From contig NZ_VCNM01000004.1 in the NCBI RefSeq assembly GCF_007671725.1, positions 1-64,000 on the forward strand: 64,000 nt of DNA, given 5' to 3'. The number at the start of each line of letters is the position of its first letter. The first letter of the stretch is position 1. The notes below the pieces were generated by a model, which worked only from the letters and a program-made list of their open reading frames with translations, was not told where the DNA came from and searched no databases. The translations under genes and the position numbers were made by a program. The stretch is from Halorubrum depositum (lineage in GTDB: Archaea; Halobacteriota; Halobacteria; Halobacteriales; Haloferacaceae). Shown here piece by piece: positions 50,749-58,503 of the stretch.

Positions 50749-50900
50749 GATTCGCTGGGATTCGTCTCGTCTGTGTCTTTCCCATCTGTTCGCTCGTGCC
50801 GGTCGTTGTATCGCTCGAGTTCTCGGCCGATGCACTCCAGCGCCGTGACGGCGCGTTCGATGAGTTGGTATGTGGCCCGCGAGAGTCGGATGTTTTCCAT
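50745..50900 (-). CDS. Small protein, 51 residues, between two plasmid genes
   Basis: ATG 50900 to TGA 50745. The sequence reads MENIRLSRATYQLIERAVTA and then ELERYNDRHERTDGKDTDET, an N-terminal amphipathic helix with a hydrophilic tail. Its ATG overlaps the stop of the DUF6166-type gene by one base, and its stop overlaps the ATG of the zinc-finger gene by 4 bp, so it is certainly in the operon. No family known. Confidence 0.65.
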   Translation of the reverse strand: MENIRLSRATYQLIERAVTALECIGRELERYNDRHERTDGKDTDETNPSES

Positions 50901-51595
50901 TAGGTCTCCTCCTCTGGCTCGACGAGGTCGTTACTCTCAGCGACGAGTGCCTGAACGGCTGAAGCAGGATCGTTCTCGACCGGAAGCGTTCGATGGTCAA
51001 GCGGGGTGGGATACGCCCGATCCCCCTGCGCACAAAGTATGATCAACCACTCTTCGCTCCCTTCGGCGAGGACGACGTAGTGGTCGATCTCCCGACGTTG
51101 GAAGACTGTCCGATCTGTCCGGCTCACCGCACTCCAGTTTGCCGGCAGTGACGATGACGGCGTCCCACCATCTGGCGTGAGTACTCGGTACTCTTCGAAT
51201 TCGGCGAGTGCCGCCTCGATATCCTTCCCGGTGAGGTGCCAGCAGTCGGCCGGGCCATCACACACCAACTGACTGACTACGTCGTTGCGGAACTGGATGT
51301 AGTGTTGCTGGGCGACGGTTTCGTTGTCGGTGTAATCGAGGAGGAGCGCACAGGCGAGCTGTGCCGGTCCGCTCCCAACGTAGCCCCAGTCGAATCCCGC
51401 CGGGCTATGCCGCACGAGACCGAGACTTCGATTGGGGGAGAGGCGTTCGTGTGCGGTGAGGTTCAGGACAACTGGCGTTCCGTCGACACGCATCCCGACG
51501 TACTCGACGCGGTCTGTACTCGCCTGACATCGCTCATCCGTATCCTGTACGACTGCTCGTGGGTCGGTAGTCGAATTCATCTCCATCGGTTGCAT
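50900..51595 (-). CDS. DUF6166-type plasmid protein, long form
   Basis: 231 residues. EYVGMRVDGTPVVLNLTAHE, then SPAGFDWGYVGSGPAQLACA and LLLDYTDNETVAQQHY, the core of DUF6166 at about 28-115. The C-terminal 100 residues are an extra part with a beta hairpin (HYVVLAEGSEEWLIILCAQG). The paralogue at 52670 has the core only. Such proteins are typical of haloarchaeal plasmids; the function is unknown. Leader H7 precedes the start by 15 bp. Confidence 0.65.
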   Translation of the reverse strand: MQPMEMNSTTDPRAVVQDTDERCQASTDRVEYVGMRVDGTPVVLNLTAHERLSPNRSLGLVRHSPAGFDWGYVGSGPAQLACALLLDYTDNETVAQQHYIQFRNDVVSQLVCDGPADCWHLTGKDIEAALAEFEEYRVLTPDGGTPSSSLPANWSAVSRTDRTVFQRREIDHYVVLAEGSEEWLIILCAQGDRAYPTPLDHRTLPVENDPASAVQALVAESNDLVEPEEET

Positions 51596-51610
51596 GCGGG
51601 CGTTCGGATT

Positions 51611-51641
51611 CCCCGCGCCCCTGCTGGGGGTCGAAAAACCA
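51611..51641 (-). promoter_or_regulatory. Hairpin leader H7, before the long DUF6166-type gene
   Basis: Minus strand: GTTTTTCGACCCCC, loop AGCAGGGGCGC, GGGGAATCC. Start codon 15 bases downstream. Confidence 0.5.
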
Positions 51642-51743
51642 CCACCGGCTATTAGTCCCTCAGCGTCGCTTCAAAATTAGAATTCAGACTATTATAGTCC
51701 AGACTACAACAATTCATCAGACAATCAATCGATAGAGGCAAGT

Positions 51744-52043
51744 CTATTCTTCGAAGAGACAGCGAGCGGCTGCATCGTCGCCAGTGAGGGTCTGCTGATC
51801 CTCGTCCGTATCAGCGAAGAGTGTTGACTGATCTCCCTCGGATGTTTGCTCAACTTCGGGTCGATCGTCGACGCCGAACTCACTCGCCTCGGGGTGATCA
51901 AGACGCGAATCCCGGTCACGATGATCCACGTCAGCGCCGAAGTCCTCAAGCGAGGTCTCAACGCTTGTTTCGGTTACTTCGAGTTGGCCATCGTCACGGA
52001 ATGCGGTCTGTCGTTGAATCTCGATCTCTGGTCGATCGCTCAT
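51744..52043 (-). CDS. Acidic hypothetical protein, 99 residues
   Basis: From ATG 52043: MSDRPEIEIQRQTAFRDDGQ, then very acidic, low-complexity sequence (EVTETSVETSLEDFGADVDH, then DTDEDQQTLTGDDAAARCLF). It has no family. Such disordered acidic proteins are frequent among haloarchaeal plasmid genes. Leader H8 is 7 bp upstream. Confidence 0.55.
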   Translation of the reverse strand: MSDRPEIEIQRQTAFRDDGQLEVTETSVETSLEDFGADVDHRDRDSRLDHPEASEFGVDDRPEVEQTSEGDQSTLFADTDEDQQTLTGDDAAARCLFEE

Positions 52044-52050
52044 CTGGATT

Positions 52051-52080
52051 GAGCCTCCACCCACCGAGGCTCCGACAGAC
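52051..52080 (-). promoter_or_regulatory. Hairpin leader H8, before the 99-residue acidic gene
   Basis: Stem arms GAGCCTC and GAGGCTC (52066-52072 and 52051-52057 on the plus strand), perfect 7 bp, loop GGTGGGTG, with GGAGG at the start of the 3' arm. Start codon 7 bases downstream. Confidence 0.65.
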
Positions 52081-52096
52081 ACCTCCGGGCGTTGGG

Positions 52097-52318
52097 TCAA
52101 TCGTCTTGTGCGCGGATTTCGCTGGCCCGCTGTTCAAGCCGGCGGAGGATTTGGACCCGTTGCTGATTCGCGTTCTCGTAGGCGACGCAGGCTCGCAGCG
52201 TCTCCATATCGTTGATCGTCACGATACCAGCGTTGATGAGTCGCGTATTCGATGGCTCGAGCCGTTGTTCTGGCGAAAGCTCGCCTTCGTCTGTTGTTTG
52301 ACCGTCTGGATTGCTCAC
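52097..52318 (-). CDS. Small plasmid protein, paralogue of the gene at 40973
   Basis: 73 residues from GTG 52318, which follows hairpin H9 by 6 bp. RLEPSNTRLINAGIVTINDM followed by ETLRACVAYENANQQRVQIL RRLEQRASE gives the same two-helix fold as its paralogue; only the tails differ. Two copies on one replicon suggest duplication of an operon. Confidence 0.65.
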   Translation of the reverse strand: MSNPDGQTTDEGELSPEQRLEPSNTRLINAGIVTINDMETLRACVAYENANQQRVQILRRLEQRASEIRAQDD

Positions 52319-52324
52319 TGATAA

Positions 52325-52357
52325 TCGCCTCCGCCACTGCTGAGGCGACAAAAAACT
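52325..52357 (-). promoter_or_regulatory. Hairpin leader H9, before the 73-residue gene
   Basis: Perfect 7-bp stem TCGCCTC/GAGGCGA, loop AGCAGTGGCG, preceded by a T-run (AGTTTTTTG). Start codon 6 bases downstream. Confidence 0.65.
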
Positions 52358-52367
52358 CCCCTCGCCG

Positions 52368-52646
52368 TTACCCGTCTTCTTCCTCGGGTTGGATCTGGCG
52401 AGCGTCCTCCGCGAGATCGTGGATGTATTCTCTGAGGGTTTCCATGTCCTCGCGAGCGTCTTCGAGGGTCTTGCCTTTCGCTTTCGCGATTACCTCGTCC
52501 TGATCTCTGGTACCGGTTCCACGCTTGAGCTTTACGGTGAGGGAGACGCCGACGTCACTTCGTTCGACGTACTCCGTTCGTGTCGTCTGTTCGCTCGATT
52601 CAGCCGATTCGCCATCCGTACGAGATGGTTGGGTATGTTCTGACAT
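52368..52646 (-). CDS. Small haloarchaeal protein (DUF7389-type)
   Basis: 92 residues. A disordered acidic front, then TEYVERSDVGVSLTVKLKRG and RDQDEVIAKAKGKTLEDARE with DMETLREYIHDLAEDARQI, a beta strand followed by helices. It resembles the small haloarchaeal family DUF7389 that often occurs between plasmid genes. Possibly a DNA-binding or chaperone-like subunit. No leader hairpin. Confidence 0.55.
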   Translation of the reverse strand: MSEHTQPSRTDGESAESSEQTTRTEYVERSDVGVSLTVKLKRGTGTRDQDEVIAKAKGKTLEDAREDMETLREYIHDLAEDARQIQPEEEDG

Positions 52647-52669
52647 GGATTTCTTTCGGTGATTGGTAT

Positions 52670-53071
52670 TTAGATGGACGGTGCGGCCGGCTCGCCGGGT
52701 GTTTCGTGAAGGACTGCGTCGATCTCGGGCCCGGTGAGTCGCCAGCGTCCAGCAGACCCAGCACAGTCCAGTTGGCTCACGACCTCGGTTTTGAATGCCT
52801 GGTAGTGGTCGAGGGCGAACGCCTCGTCTCCCGTGTAGTCGAGGAGGAGTGCGAGCGCGAGTTGTGCCGGACCACTACCACCATATCCCCATTCGAATCC
52901 CGAGGGACTGTGATTCACCAGCGCGAGACTCCGTTCTGGTGTGAGCCGTTCTTGGCCGGGACGTTTCTCAACGATAGCCTGCCCGCTCTGCCGATACCCG
53001 ACGTAGACGATGTCGCAGCCGCTCGCTGGGCGTGTCTGTTCAATCGAGTGTGTGTCGCTAGGTCTACTCAT
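52670..53071 (-). CDS. DUF6166-type plasmid protein, short form
   Basis: 133 residues. IVYVGYRQSGQAIVEKRPGQ, then SPSGFEWGYGGSGPAQLALA and LLLDYTGDEAFALDHYQAF, the same core as the gene at 50900. It lacks the C-terminal extension. The two copies probably diverged after duplication. Leader H10 precedes it by 28 bp. Confidence 0.65.
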   Translation of the reverse strand: MSRPSDTHSIEQTRPASGCDIVYVGYRQSGQAIVEKRPGQERLTPERSLALVNHSPSGFEWGYGGSGPAQLALALLLDYTGDEAFALDHYQAFKTEVVSQLDCAGSAGRWRLTGPEIDAVLHETPGEPAAPSI

Positions 53072-53099
53072 CGGTCTGTTCGGGAGCTACTCGTTCGAG

Positions 53100-53130
53100 C
53101 ACCCCCGCACCGCTCAGGGGGTGAAAAACA
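53100..53130 (-). promoter_or_regulatory. Hairpin leader H10, before the short DUF6166-type gene
   Basis: Perfect 7-bp stem CACCCCC/GGGGGTG, loop TGAGCGGTGC, T-run CTGTTTTTC before it. Start codon 28 bases downstream. Confidence 0.65.
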
Positions 53131-53150
53131 GTCACAGGGACTGCTTGCCC

Positions 53151-53546
53151 CTACGCGAGATGGGAGATATCGGCTGGTTCCTCCACGTCGTCGAATTCAC
53201 CACGCTCGACCGGCTCCCAATCCTCCCCAGGTGCTGGACTCCACCAGTCGACTTTGTAGGCCCCCGGTGCGCCGAGGATTTTCACCCGTGCCGATCCATC
53301 GGGTAGGTCACGACGGAACTTCTCGTCGACGTGAAGGTTCCACGTCGAGTCGGTGTCGAAGCACGCGAGCACAGCCTCCTCGTAGCCACGGTCTTCTCTG
53401 GATTCCCGGAGGATGACCTGCGTGTTGCAGTTCTTGCAGAACACTCCCTCGAAGGGAATGTGACTGAATATCTCGTGCCCGCAGACCGGACACCAGAGGA
53501 ACTCGAACAGTGCTTCGCTGTGGCGGTCGATGACTTCCAGACTCAT
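53151..53546 (-). CDS. Zinc-ribbon protein (DUF7567-type)
   Basis: 131 residues from ATG 53546. LWCPVCGHEIFSHIPFEGVF followed by CKNCN is a CPxC-(n)-CxxC zinc ribbon at about 16-40. The rest has ESREDRGYEEAVLACFDTDS and an aromatic KVDWWSPAPGEDWEPVERGE. It matches the haloarchaeal DUF7567 type of plasmid protein. Transcriptional or RNA-binding roles are guesses. Leader H15 lies 22 bp upstream. Confidence 0.6.
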   Translation of the reverse strand: MSLEVIDRHSEALFEFLWCPVCGHEIFSHIPFEGVFCKNCNTQVILRESREDRGYEEAVLACFDTDSTWNLHVDEKFRRDLPDGSARVKILGAPGAYKVDWWSPAPGEDWEPVERGEFDDVEEPADISHLA

Positions 53547-53568
53547 CTGTGGATCTGGCCCGCTTGAG

Positions 53569-53598
53569 ACGGGCCACCCATCCCGGCCCACAAATAAA
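53569..53598 (-). promoter_or_regulatory. Hairpin leader H15, before the DUF7567-type gene
   Basis: Minus strand GTTTATTTGTGGGCC, loop GGGATGGGT, GGCCCGT: five Watson-Crick pairs and two wobbles. Start codon 22 bases downstream. Confidence 0.55.
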
Positions 53599-53677
53599 CG
53601 TCATTCGCCGTGAGGGATGTCGATTGGTGCTGTACTGCTGGCAAAGGTTTATCAGACCACACTGTGTATGGTTTTGT

Positions 53678-53800
53678 ATGTCCGCTCCCACGGCCGGAGA
53701 AGCCGGAGACGAAGCCGATAATGAGTCTCCTGAAGCTGTTTCTCCTGAGGAGGCACTTGAGATGCTGCCTGACGAAGACGAGTTTGAGGCCGAATTCTAA
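53678..53800 (+). CDS. Acidic 40-residue protein, possible antitoxin
   Basis: ATG 53678 to TAA. MSAPTAGEAGDEADNESPEA followed by a helix PEEALEMLPDEDEFEAEF. Highly acidic. It is 41 bp before the next plus-strand gene and stands alone on this strand among minus-strand genes. It may be a small acidic antitoxin that neutralises the basic following protein. No motif confirms it. Confidence 0.45.
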   Translation: MSAPTAGEAGDEADNESPEAVSPEEALEMLPDEDEFEAEF

Positions 53801-53841
53801 CACTCGCCTTTATTACTCCTGTTTGCTTGCTGTTCGTATAG

Positions 53842-54267
53842 ATGGGCCGACGATACGTCGTGTTCTTTGAGCCAGCTCTGACGAATCTTGATGCGATGGG
53901 GAATCATATGGCGACACGGCTGGAAAACCAAATCACGGATTTTCTTGATGCTTGGCGCCCTGAGGCCGCTTTTGCAAAACCGCTGCAGAGTGATTTATGG
54001 CAGTTCAAATGGTCTCCTAGAAATGGTAGCGGTGCGAGAGCGTTTTCTGGGTACTTTGCCGGTGACGAACACAACATCGCGCTTGTGCTGGTAACGTTCA
54101 AAAAGAATAACGAGGACAAGTTCAATCTCCAACAGAAGGCATTCAATTCTCGTGCAAAGTCATTAAATAGAACACTTGATAGTAAGTCTCCTTCAGATAT
54201 CGGCACTTGGCTGGAAGACCAGCGGAACAATTCCGATAGAAAAGTTCTCGACGAAACCGATATTTAG
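53842..54267 (+). CDS. RelE/HigB-like protein, possible toxin
   Basis: 141 residues. RAFSGYFAGDEHNIALVLVT followed by FKKNNEDKFN at about 68-97 resembles the middle strand-turn-strand of RelE-like mRNA interferases; the N-terminal MGRRYVVFFEPAL and a basic helix TRLENQITDFLDAW complete the picture. It is basic, unlike the neighbours, as toxins are. Together with the acidic 40-residue gene it could form a toxin-antitoxin pair. Confidence is limited because catalytic residues of RelE are not conserved. Confidence 0.4.
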   Translation: MGRRYVVFFEPALTNLDAMGNHMATRLENQITDFLDAWRPEAAFAKPLQSDLWQFKWSPRNGSGARAFSGYFAGDEHNIALVLVTFKKNNEDKFNLQQKAFNSRAKSLNRTLDSKSPSDIGTWLEDQRNNSDRKVLDETDI

Positions 54268-54291
54268 CACGGTAAAGGCGGGGATGTCCCC

Positions 54292-54657
54292 TCAGCGCTC
54301 GGCGCCGTACACGATCCTTGAGGGCGCTTCGTACCCACAGTTCCGACACTCGAACCAGCGCTGGACCTTCGCACCGTCAGCCGATTTATCACCGACGACC
54401 ACGTCACCGTCCAGACACTCCCGACAACTCATCTCGGGAGCAGGTTGGTCGCGGAGAACGTTCCTGAACGCGTTCGCGTCTTTCGTCTCGTACCCCCGCG
54501 ACCACACTGGGTAGCCGTCGACGAGGATTGCGCCACGCCACTTGTAGCGGTACGAGTCCGGGGCTCGGTGTAGGACAGCCCGAGCGCCGGTCTCGGTATT
54601 CCGGTATGCGAGTGTGGGTGTGCGGCTCTCGCGCTTCCAATTTGTGATCCGGGACAT
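54292..54657 (-). CDS. Zinc-finger protein (DUF7568-type)
   Basis: 121 residues. The beginning is basic (MSRITNWKRESRTPTLAYRN), followed by HRAPDSYRYKWRGAILVDGY. The C-terminus shows SCRECLDGDVVVGDKSADG and FECRNCGYEAPSR, a zinc ribbon (CxxC-(n)-CxxC) that could bind DNA or RNA. It follows the 172-residue gene with a 3-bp gap in the same operon. The function is unknown. Confidence 0.55.
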   Translation of the reverse strand: MSRITNWKRESRTPTLAYRNTETGARAVLHRAPDSYRYKWRGAILVDGYPVWSRGYETKDANAFRNVLRDQPAPEMSCRECLDGDVVVGDKSADGAKVQRWFECRNCGYEAPSRIVYGAER

Positions 54658-54660
54658 CTG

Positions 54661-55179
54661 TTAGAAGTGGACGTCGGCGGGCACGATCCAGAGCTCCTCG
54701 CTCTCCTCCAGCACTCGATCCAGGTGGTCACGGTGACGGATACCGTTCCCATATTCGTTGTACAGGAATATCGTTGGCCCGTCGTAGGCACCGACCTGGT
54801 GGAACGCGTGCCGAGCGAGATCTTCGTCGCGCATGATCTCCTCGTTGGAGAGCTCCTCGATGGCCTCTTTCACCCGGTCGAGATTACGCTCGAATTCCTC
54901 CTTCGTCGCCTCCCAGCCACGCTCGAGCAGGTCTTCGCCGTCATCGGAGTCGACGGGGGCTGCCGTCGGCAACTCCCCCCATCGTGCCTTCCCCGCAACG
55001 GACGTGTCCTCCTCGTCGAAGGTCACATAGTAGTCGAAGACGGCGCCGGCATGTGGGTCCGCGCCGACCAGGCGATCGAACACCGTCTTTCCGGTGACCA
55101 GCGCGTCGTCGTGCGTCGATGCCTCTACCAGTGCGTAAATCACCATATGCATCTCGAACACCTCGAAACGCCGACGCAT
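54661..55179 (-). CDS. Hypothetical protein, 172 residues, paralogous to the gene at the right edge
   Basis: From ATG 55179. RRRFEVFEMHMVIYALVEAS, then ADPHAGAVFDYYVTFDEEDT, then a helical middle, and at the end YDGPTIFLYNEYGNGIRHRD followed by ELWIVPADVHF. The end is clearly similar to the partial gene at 63650-64000 (FLYEETGSGVRSEDRL, LWLVPAISL). Both belong to one family of plasmid proteins with unknown role. Leader H11 precedes it by 27 bp. Confidence 0.55.
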   Translation of the reverse strand: MRRRFEVFEMHMVIYALVEASTHDDALVTGKTVFDRLVGADPHAGAVFDYYVTFDEEDTSVAGKARWGELPTAAPVDSDDGEDLLERGWEATKEEFERNLDRVKEAIEELSNEEIMRDEDLARHAFHQVGAYDGPTIFLYNEYGNGIRHRDHLDRVLEESEELWIVPADVHF

Positions 55180-55206
55180 CGGGAGTGATTGCTCGCTCGC
55201 TCCTGC

Positions 55207-55240
55207 TGCGCCGGCACCCATCGCCGGTGCAATAACAAAC
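55207..55240 (-). promoter_or_regulatory. Hairpin leader H11, before the 172-residue gene
   Basis: Stem TGCACCGGC / GCCGGCGCA, 8 of 9 pairs, loop GATGGGT, T-rich 5' part GTTTGTTAT. Start codon 27 bases downstream. Confidence 0.6.
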
Positions 55241-55512
55241 ACGGCTCTCATGAGAACTCATAACTGATGATTGGCATCTGAGGCTGTGTGAATGGCTGAA
55301 CGTAGTATGAGTGGCTTGAGCTATATTGGGTGTGTGATTGATTAGAACAGAAGGGAACTTTTACGGCTGAATGTGTTTGGAATGAAATGAGGATCGCAAC
55401 CAAATCGGACTTCTCCTCAACACAGTACTGCTGTTTTCGATTCTAAGTAGTTCCAAATACAAAACCAGATACCTGAAAGCAGTCGATCCTACGCGATTTC
55501 ACCCGGAACGCG
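55241..55512. other. Junction between plasmid-type genes and aconitase
   Basis: 272 bp, AT-rich, no gene found. The right end lies 3' of the aconitase gene and the left end 5' of the hairpin leader. Such a junction is a place where a plasmid-type block meets a metabolic block; no att or IS end visible. Confidence 0.4.
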
Positions 55513-58329
55513 TCACGAGTCGGTCAGAAGTTGCCGAAGCACGTAGTGCAGGATACCGCCGTGTTCAACATATCGCACACCGGCGGGCGTCCCGACCTGG
55601 GCCGTCACCGGGAACTCGACCGACGACCCGTCCGACCGCTCCGCAGTCACCGTCAACTCGGCCATCGGCTCCAGCCCGTCGTCCAACCCGTAGATAGCGA
55701 AGACTTCTGACCCGTCTAGTCCGAGCGCTTCACACGAGTCGCCGTCCTGGAACTGCAACGGCAGCACGCCCATCCCGACGAGATTGTCCCGGTAGATGCG
55801 CTCGTAGCTCTCGGCGATGGTTGCGCGAACGCCGAGGAGGTCGGTTCCCTTCGCCGCCCAGTCACGACTCGAGCCGGTTCCGAACTCCTCGCCCGCCATC
55901 ACGACGAGGGGCGTCCCCTCCTCGTGGTAGCGCTGGCTGGCCTCGAACACGGTCGTCTGCTCGTCCGTCGGCTGGTGAATCGTGTAGCCGCCTTCGACGT
56001 CGTCGAGCATCTGGTTCTCGATGCGGACGTTGGCGAACGTCCCCCGCATCATCACCTCGTGGTTGCCCCGGCGGGCACCGTACGTGTTGAACTCGTGAGG
56101 CTCGACACCGTGGTCCATCAGCCACTGCCCGGCGGGGAGGTCCGAGCCGAACGGTCCTGCGGGGCTGATGTGGTCGGTCGTCACCGTATCACCCAGTGTC
56201 AACAGACACCGTGCATCCTCGACGTTGGAGACGCTAGGTTTCTCCAGTGGGAAGTCCTTGAAAAACGGCGGTTCCCGGATGTACGTCGAGTCCTCGTCCC
56301 ACTCGTAGACCTCGCCAGTCGGCGCATCCAACGCCTCCCATCGTTCGTCGCCCTCGAACACGGAGGCGTACTTCTCCTCGAACATCGACGGGTCGACGAA
56401 GTCGTGGACGGCTTCGTGGATCTCGTCGCTGTCCGGCCAGAGGTCCGACAGATAGACCGGGTTGCCGTCCTCGTCGTACCCCAGCGGGTCGTGCTCCAGA
56501 TCGATGTCCATCCGACCGGCCAGCCCGTATGCCACCACCAGCGGTGGGCTGGCGAGGTAGTTCGCCCGCACTTTTGGATGGATGCGTGCCTCGAAGTTCC
56601 GATTCCCGGAGAGTACGCTCGTCGTCCAGAGGTCGTGTTCGTCGATCGCGGTCTCAATCGGTTCGGGGAGTGGCCCTGCGTTTCCGATGCAGGTCGTACA
56701 GCCGTAGCCCACGACGTTGTAACCCAGGTCTTCGAGGTACGGCAAGAGTCCCGATGCTTCGAGGTACTGGGTGACGACGCGGCTGCCGGGTGCGAGGCTG
56801 GTCTTGACGTAGTCCGGGACGTCGAGGCCGCGCTCGACGGCGTTCTTCGCCAGGAGCCCGGCTGCCAGCATCACGGACGGATTTGACGTGTTCGTACAGC
56901 TGGTGATGGCGCTAACGACGACGCTCCCGTGCCCGATCTCGATTTCGTTGCCGTCGAGGTTCACTGTAGCGCGCTTCGTGAGGGGTCCCAGATTCTGTTT
57001 TTCAGTGTCGCCCGCTTGTTGAACGCCGCCGTCAGTTCGTTCGGCGTCGGTTGGTTCTCCGGTCAACTCGGCCTGGGTGTTGCCGCCCTCTCCGAGCCAC
57101 CGGGCCAGCGCCTCCTCATCGATTTCATCGAGGGCTTCTTCGAACTCGCCGTGGAGTAACTCCCGGAAGTGGCCCCGCATGTCACCCATCTCGACGCGGG
57201 ACTGGGGCTTCTTGGGGCCGGCGAGGCTTGGAGTGACTGTCGAGAGGTCCAGTTCGACTGTCTCGGTGTATTCGGGATTCTGCTCGCCGAACAACCCCTG
57301 GGCGTCCAGGTAGTTCCGGACGAGTTCGATGTGTTTCTCGTCGCGGCCCGTCAGTTCGAGGTAGTCGAGGGTGGCCTCGTCGACGGGGAACATGCTGATG
57401 GTCGAGCCCTGCTCGGGGGCCATATTGGCGATGGTCGCCCGGTCAGGGACGGTCAGCGTCTCCACGGCGGGGCCGTAGAACTCGACGAATCGGTCGACGA
57501 CGCCGACGTCCCGGAGCAGTTCGGTGACGTGCAGTACGAGGTCGGTCGCTGTCGCACCCTCGGGGAGTTCACCCGTAAGTTTGACGCCGACGACTTCGGG
57601 GAGGTTCATCGTGATGGGCTGGCCGAGCATCGCGGCTTCGGCCTCGATGCCACCGACGCCCCAGCCGACGACGCCGATGCCGCCGATCATCGGCGTGTGA
57701 CTGTCCGTGCCGACGAGCGTGTCCGGAAGCAGCCAGTTCTCGCCGTTCTGCTCGCGTTCGTGGACGACCTGCCCGAGATACTCTAGGTTCACCTGGTGAA
57801 CAATTCCCGTTCCAGGTGGGACGACGCTGAAGTCGTCGAAGGCGTTTTGCGCCCACTTCAGTGCCCGGTACCGTTCGCTGTTGCGCTCGTACTCCAGTTC
57901 GACGTTCTTCTCGTAGGCGTCCTCGCTACCGAAGTAGTCCACTTGGACGCTGTGGTCGATCACGAGGTCGATGGGCACCTCGGGTTCGACGAGAGTTGGG
58001 TCGCGGTCCTTGCGGTCGACGGCCGACCGGAGCGCCGCGAGGTCTACGACGGCAGGGACGCCTGTGAGGTCCTGGAGGATGACCCGGGACGGCTGGAACG
58101 GAATGTCGGCGTCGGAAACGTCCGGTTGCCAGCCAGCGAGGTCACGGATGTCGTCCTCGGTAATGTCCTCCCCATCGGCGTTTCGGAGGACGGATTCGAG
58201 CATGACACGGATGCTAACCGGGAGTTTATCAAGTTCACAGAGGCCTTCCTCTTCGAGGACGGTGAGGTCGGCCATCTTGTAGGTCGTTCCATCGGCTTCG
58301 AACTCGCGGATCGCATTGAAGGGGTTCAT
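55513..58329 (-). CDS. acnA: Aconitate hydratase (AcnA type)
   Basis: 938 residues from ATG 58329; an in-frame ATG at 58347 would add six. Cluster ligands: ITSCTNTSNPSVMLAAG (first Cys), GYGCTTCIGNAGPL (CxxC) bind the [4Fe-4S] centre, and the swivel domain GEEFGTGSSRDWAAKG with GVRATIAESYERIYRDNLVG completes the active site. The length fits AcnA. The enzyme interconverts citrate and isocitrate in the citric acid cycle, in the cytosol. Its place in an accessory block with metal exporters is unusual: it may be the only copy or an iron-stress-tolerant spare. Confidence 0.9.
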   Translation of the reverse strand: MNPFNAIREFEADGTTYKMADLTVLEEEGLCELDKLPVSIRVMLESVLRNADGEDITEDDIRDLAGWQPDVSDADIPFQPSRVILQDLTGVPAVVDLAALRSAVDRKDRDPTLVEPEVPIDLVIDHSVQVDYFGSEDAYEKNVELEYERNSERYRALKWAQNAFDDFSVVPPGTGIVHQVNLEYLGQVVHEREQNGENWLLPDTLVGTDSHTPMIGGIGVVGWGVGGIEAEAAMLGQPITMNLPEVVGVKLTGELPEGATATDLVLHVTELLRDVGVVDRFVEFYGPAVETLTVPDRATIANMAPEQGSTISMFPVDEATLDYLELTGRDEKHIELVRNYLDAQGLFGEQNPEYTETVELDLSTVTPSLAGPKKPQSRVEMGDMRGHFRELLHGEFEEALDEIDEEALARWLGEGGNTQAELTGEPTDAERTDGGVQQAGDTEKQNLGPLTKRATVNLDGNEIEIGHGSVVVSAITSCTNTSNPSVMLAAGLLAKNAVERGLDVPDYVKTSLAPGSRVVTQYLEASGLLPYLEDLGYNVVGYGCTTCIGNAGPLPEPIETAIDEHDLWTTSVLSGNRNFEARIHPKVRANYLASPPLVVAYGLAGRMDIDLEHDPLGYDEDGNPVYLSDLWPDSDEIHEAVHDFVDPSMFEEKYASVFEGDERWEALDAPTGEVYEWDEDSTYIREPPFFKDFPLEKPSVSNVEDARCLLTLGDTVTTDHISPAGPFGSDLPAGQWLMDHGVEPHEFNTYGARRGNHEVMMRGTFANVRIENQMLDDVEGGYTIHQPTDEQTTVFEASQRYHEEGTPLVVMAGEEFGTGSSRDWAAKGTDLLGVRATIAESYERIYRDNLVGMGVLPLQFQDGDSCEALGLDGSEVFAIYGLDDGLEPMAELTVTAERSDGSSVEFPVTAQVGTPAGVRYVEHGGILHYVLRQLLTDS

Positions 58330-58503
58330 TATTGTGGAATACTTCAAACGGAGTAACGGTTATTCTTGTCCCCGTTCTCGGGAGACGGGATTCGAGCAGT
58401 TGGACCTGCCCGAAGGGGTTCAGAGAGCTCGTTGCTCTCGCGTTCGACGAGTGGTACAGTTCTGCATAAGGTGGCACTGCCTTCCTCGCTAGTGTTCATG
58501 GGT

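Noticed and set aside
55924-56886. 320-residue plus-strand frame opposite aconitase
   Set aside because: Shadow of acnA; many Val/Arg/Asp codons arise from the reverse of common codons.
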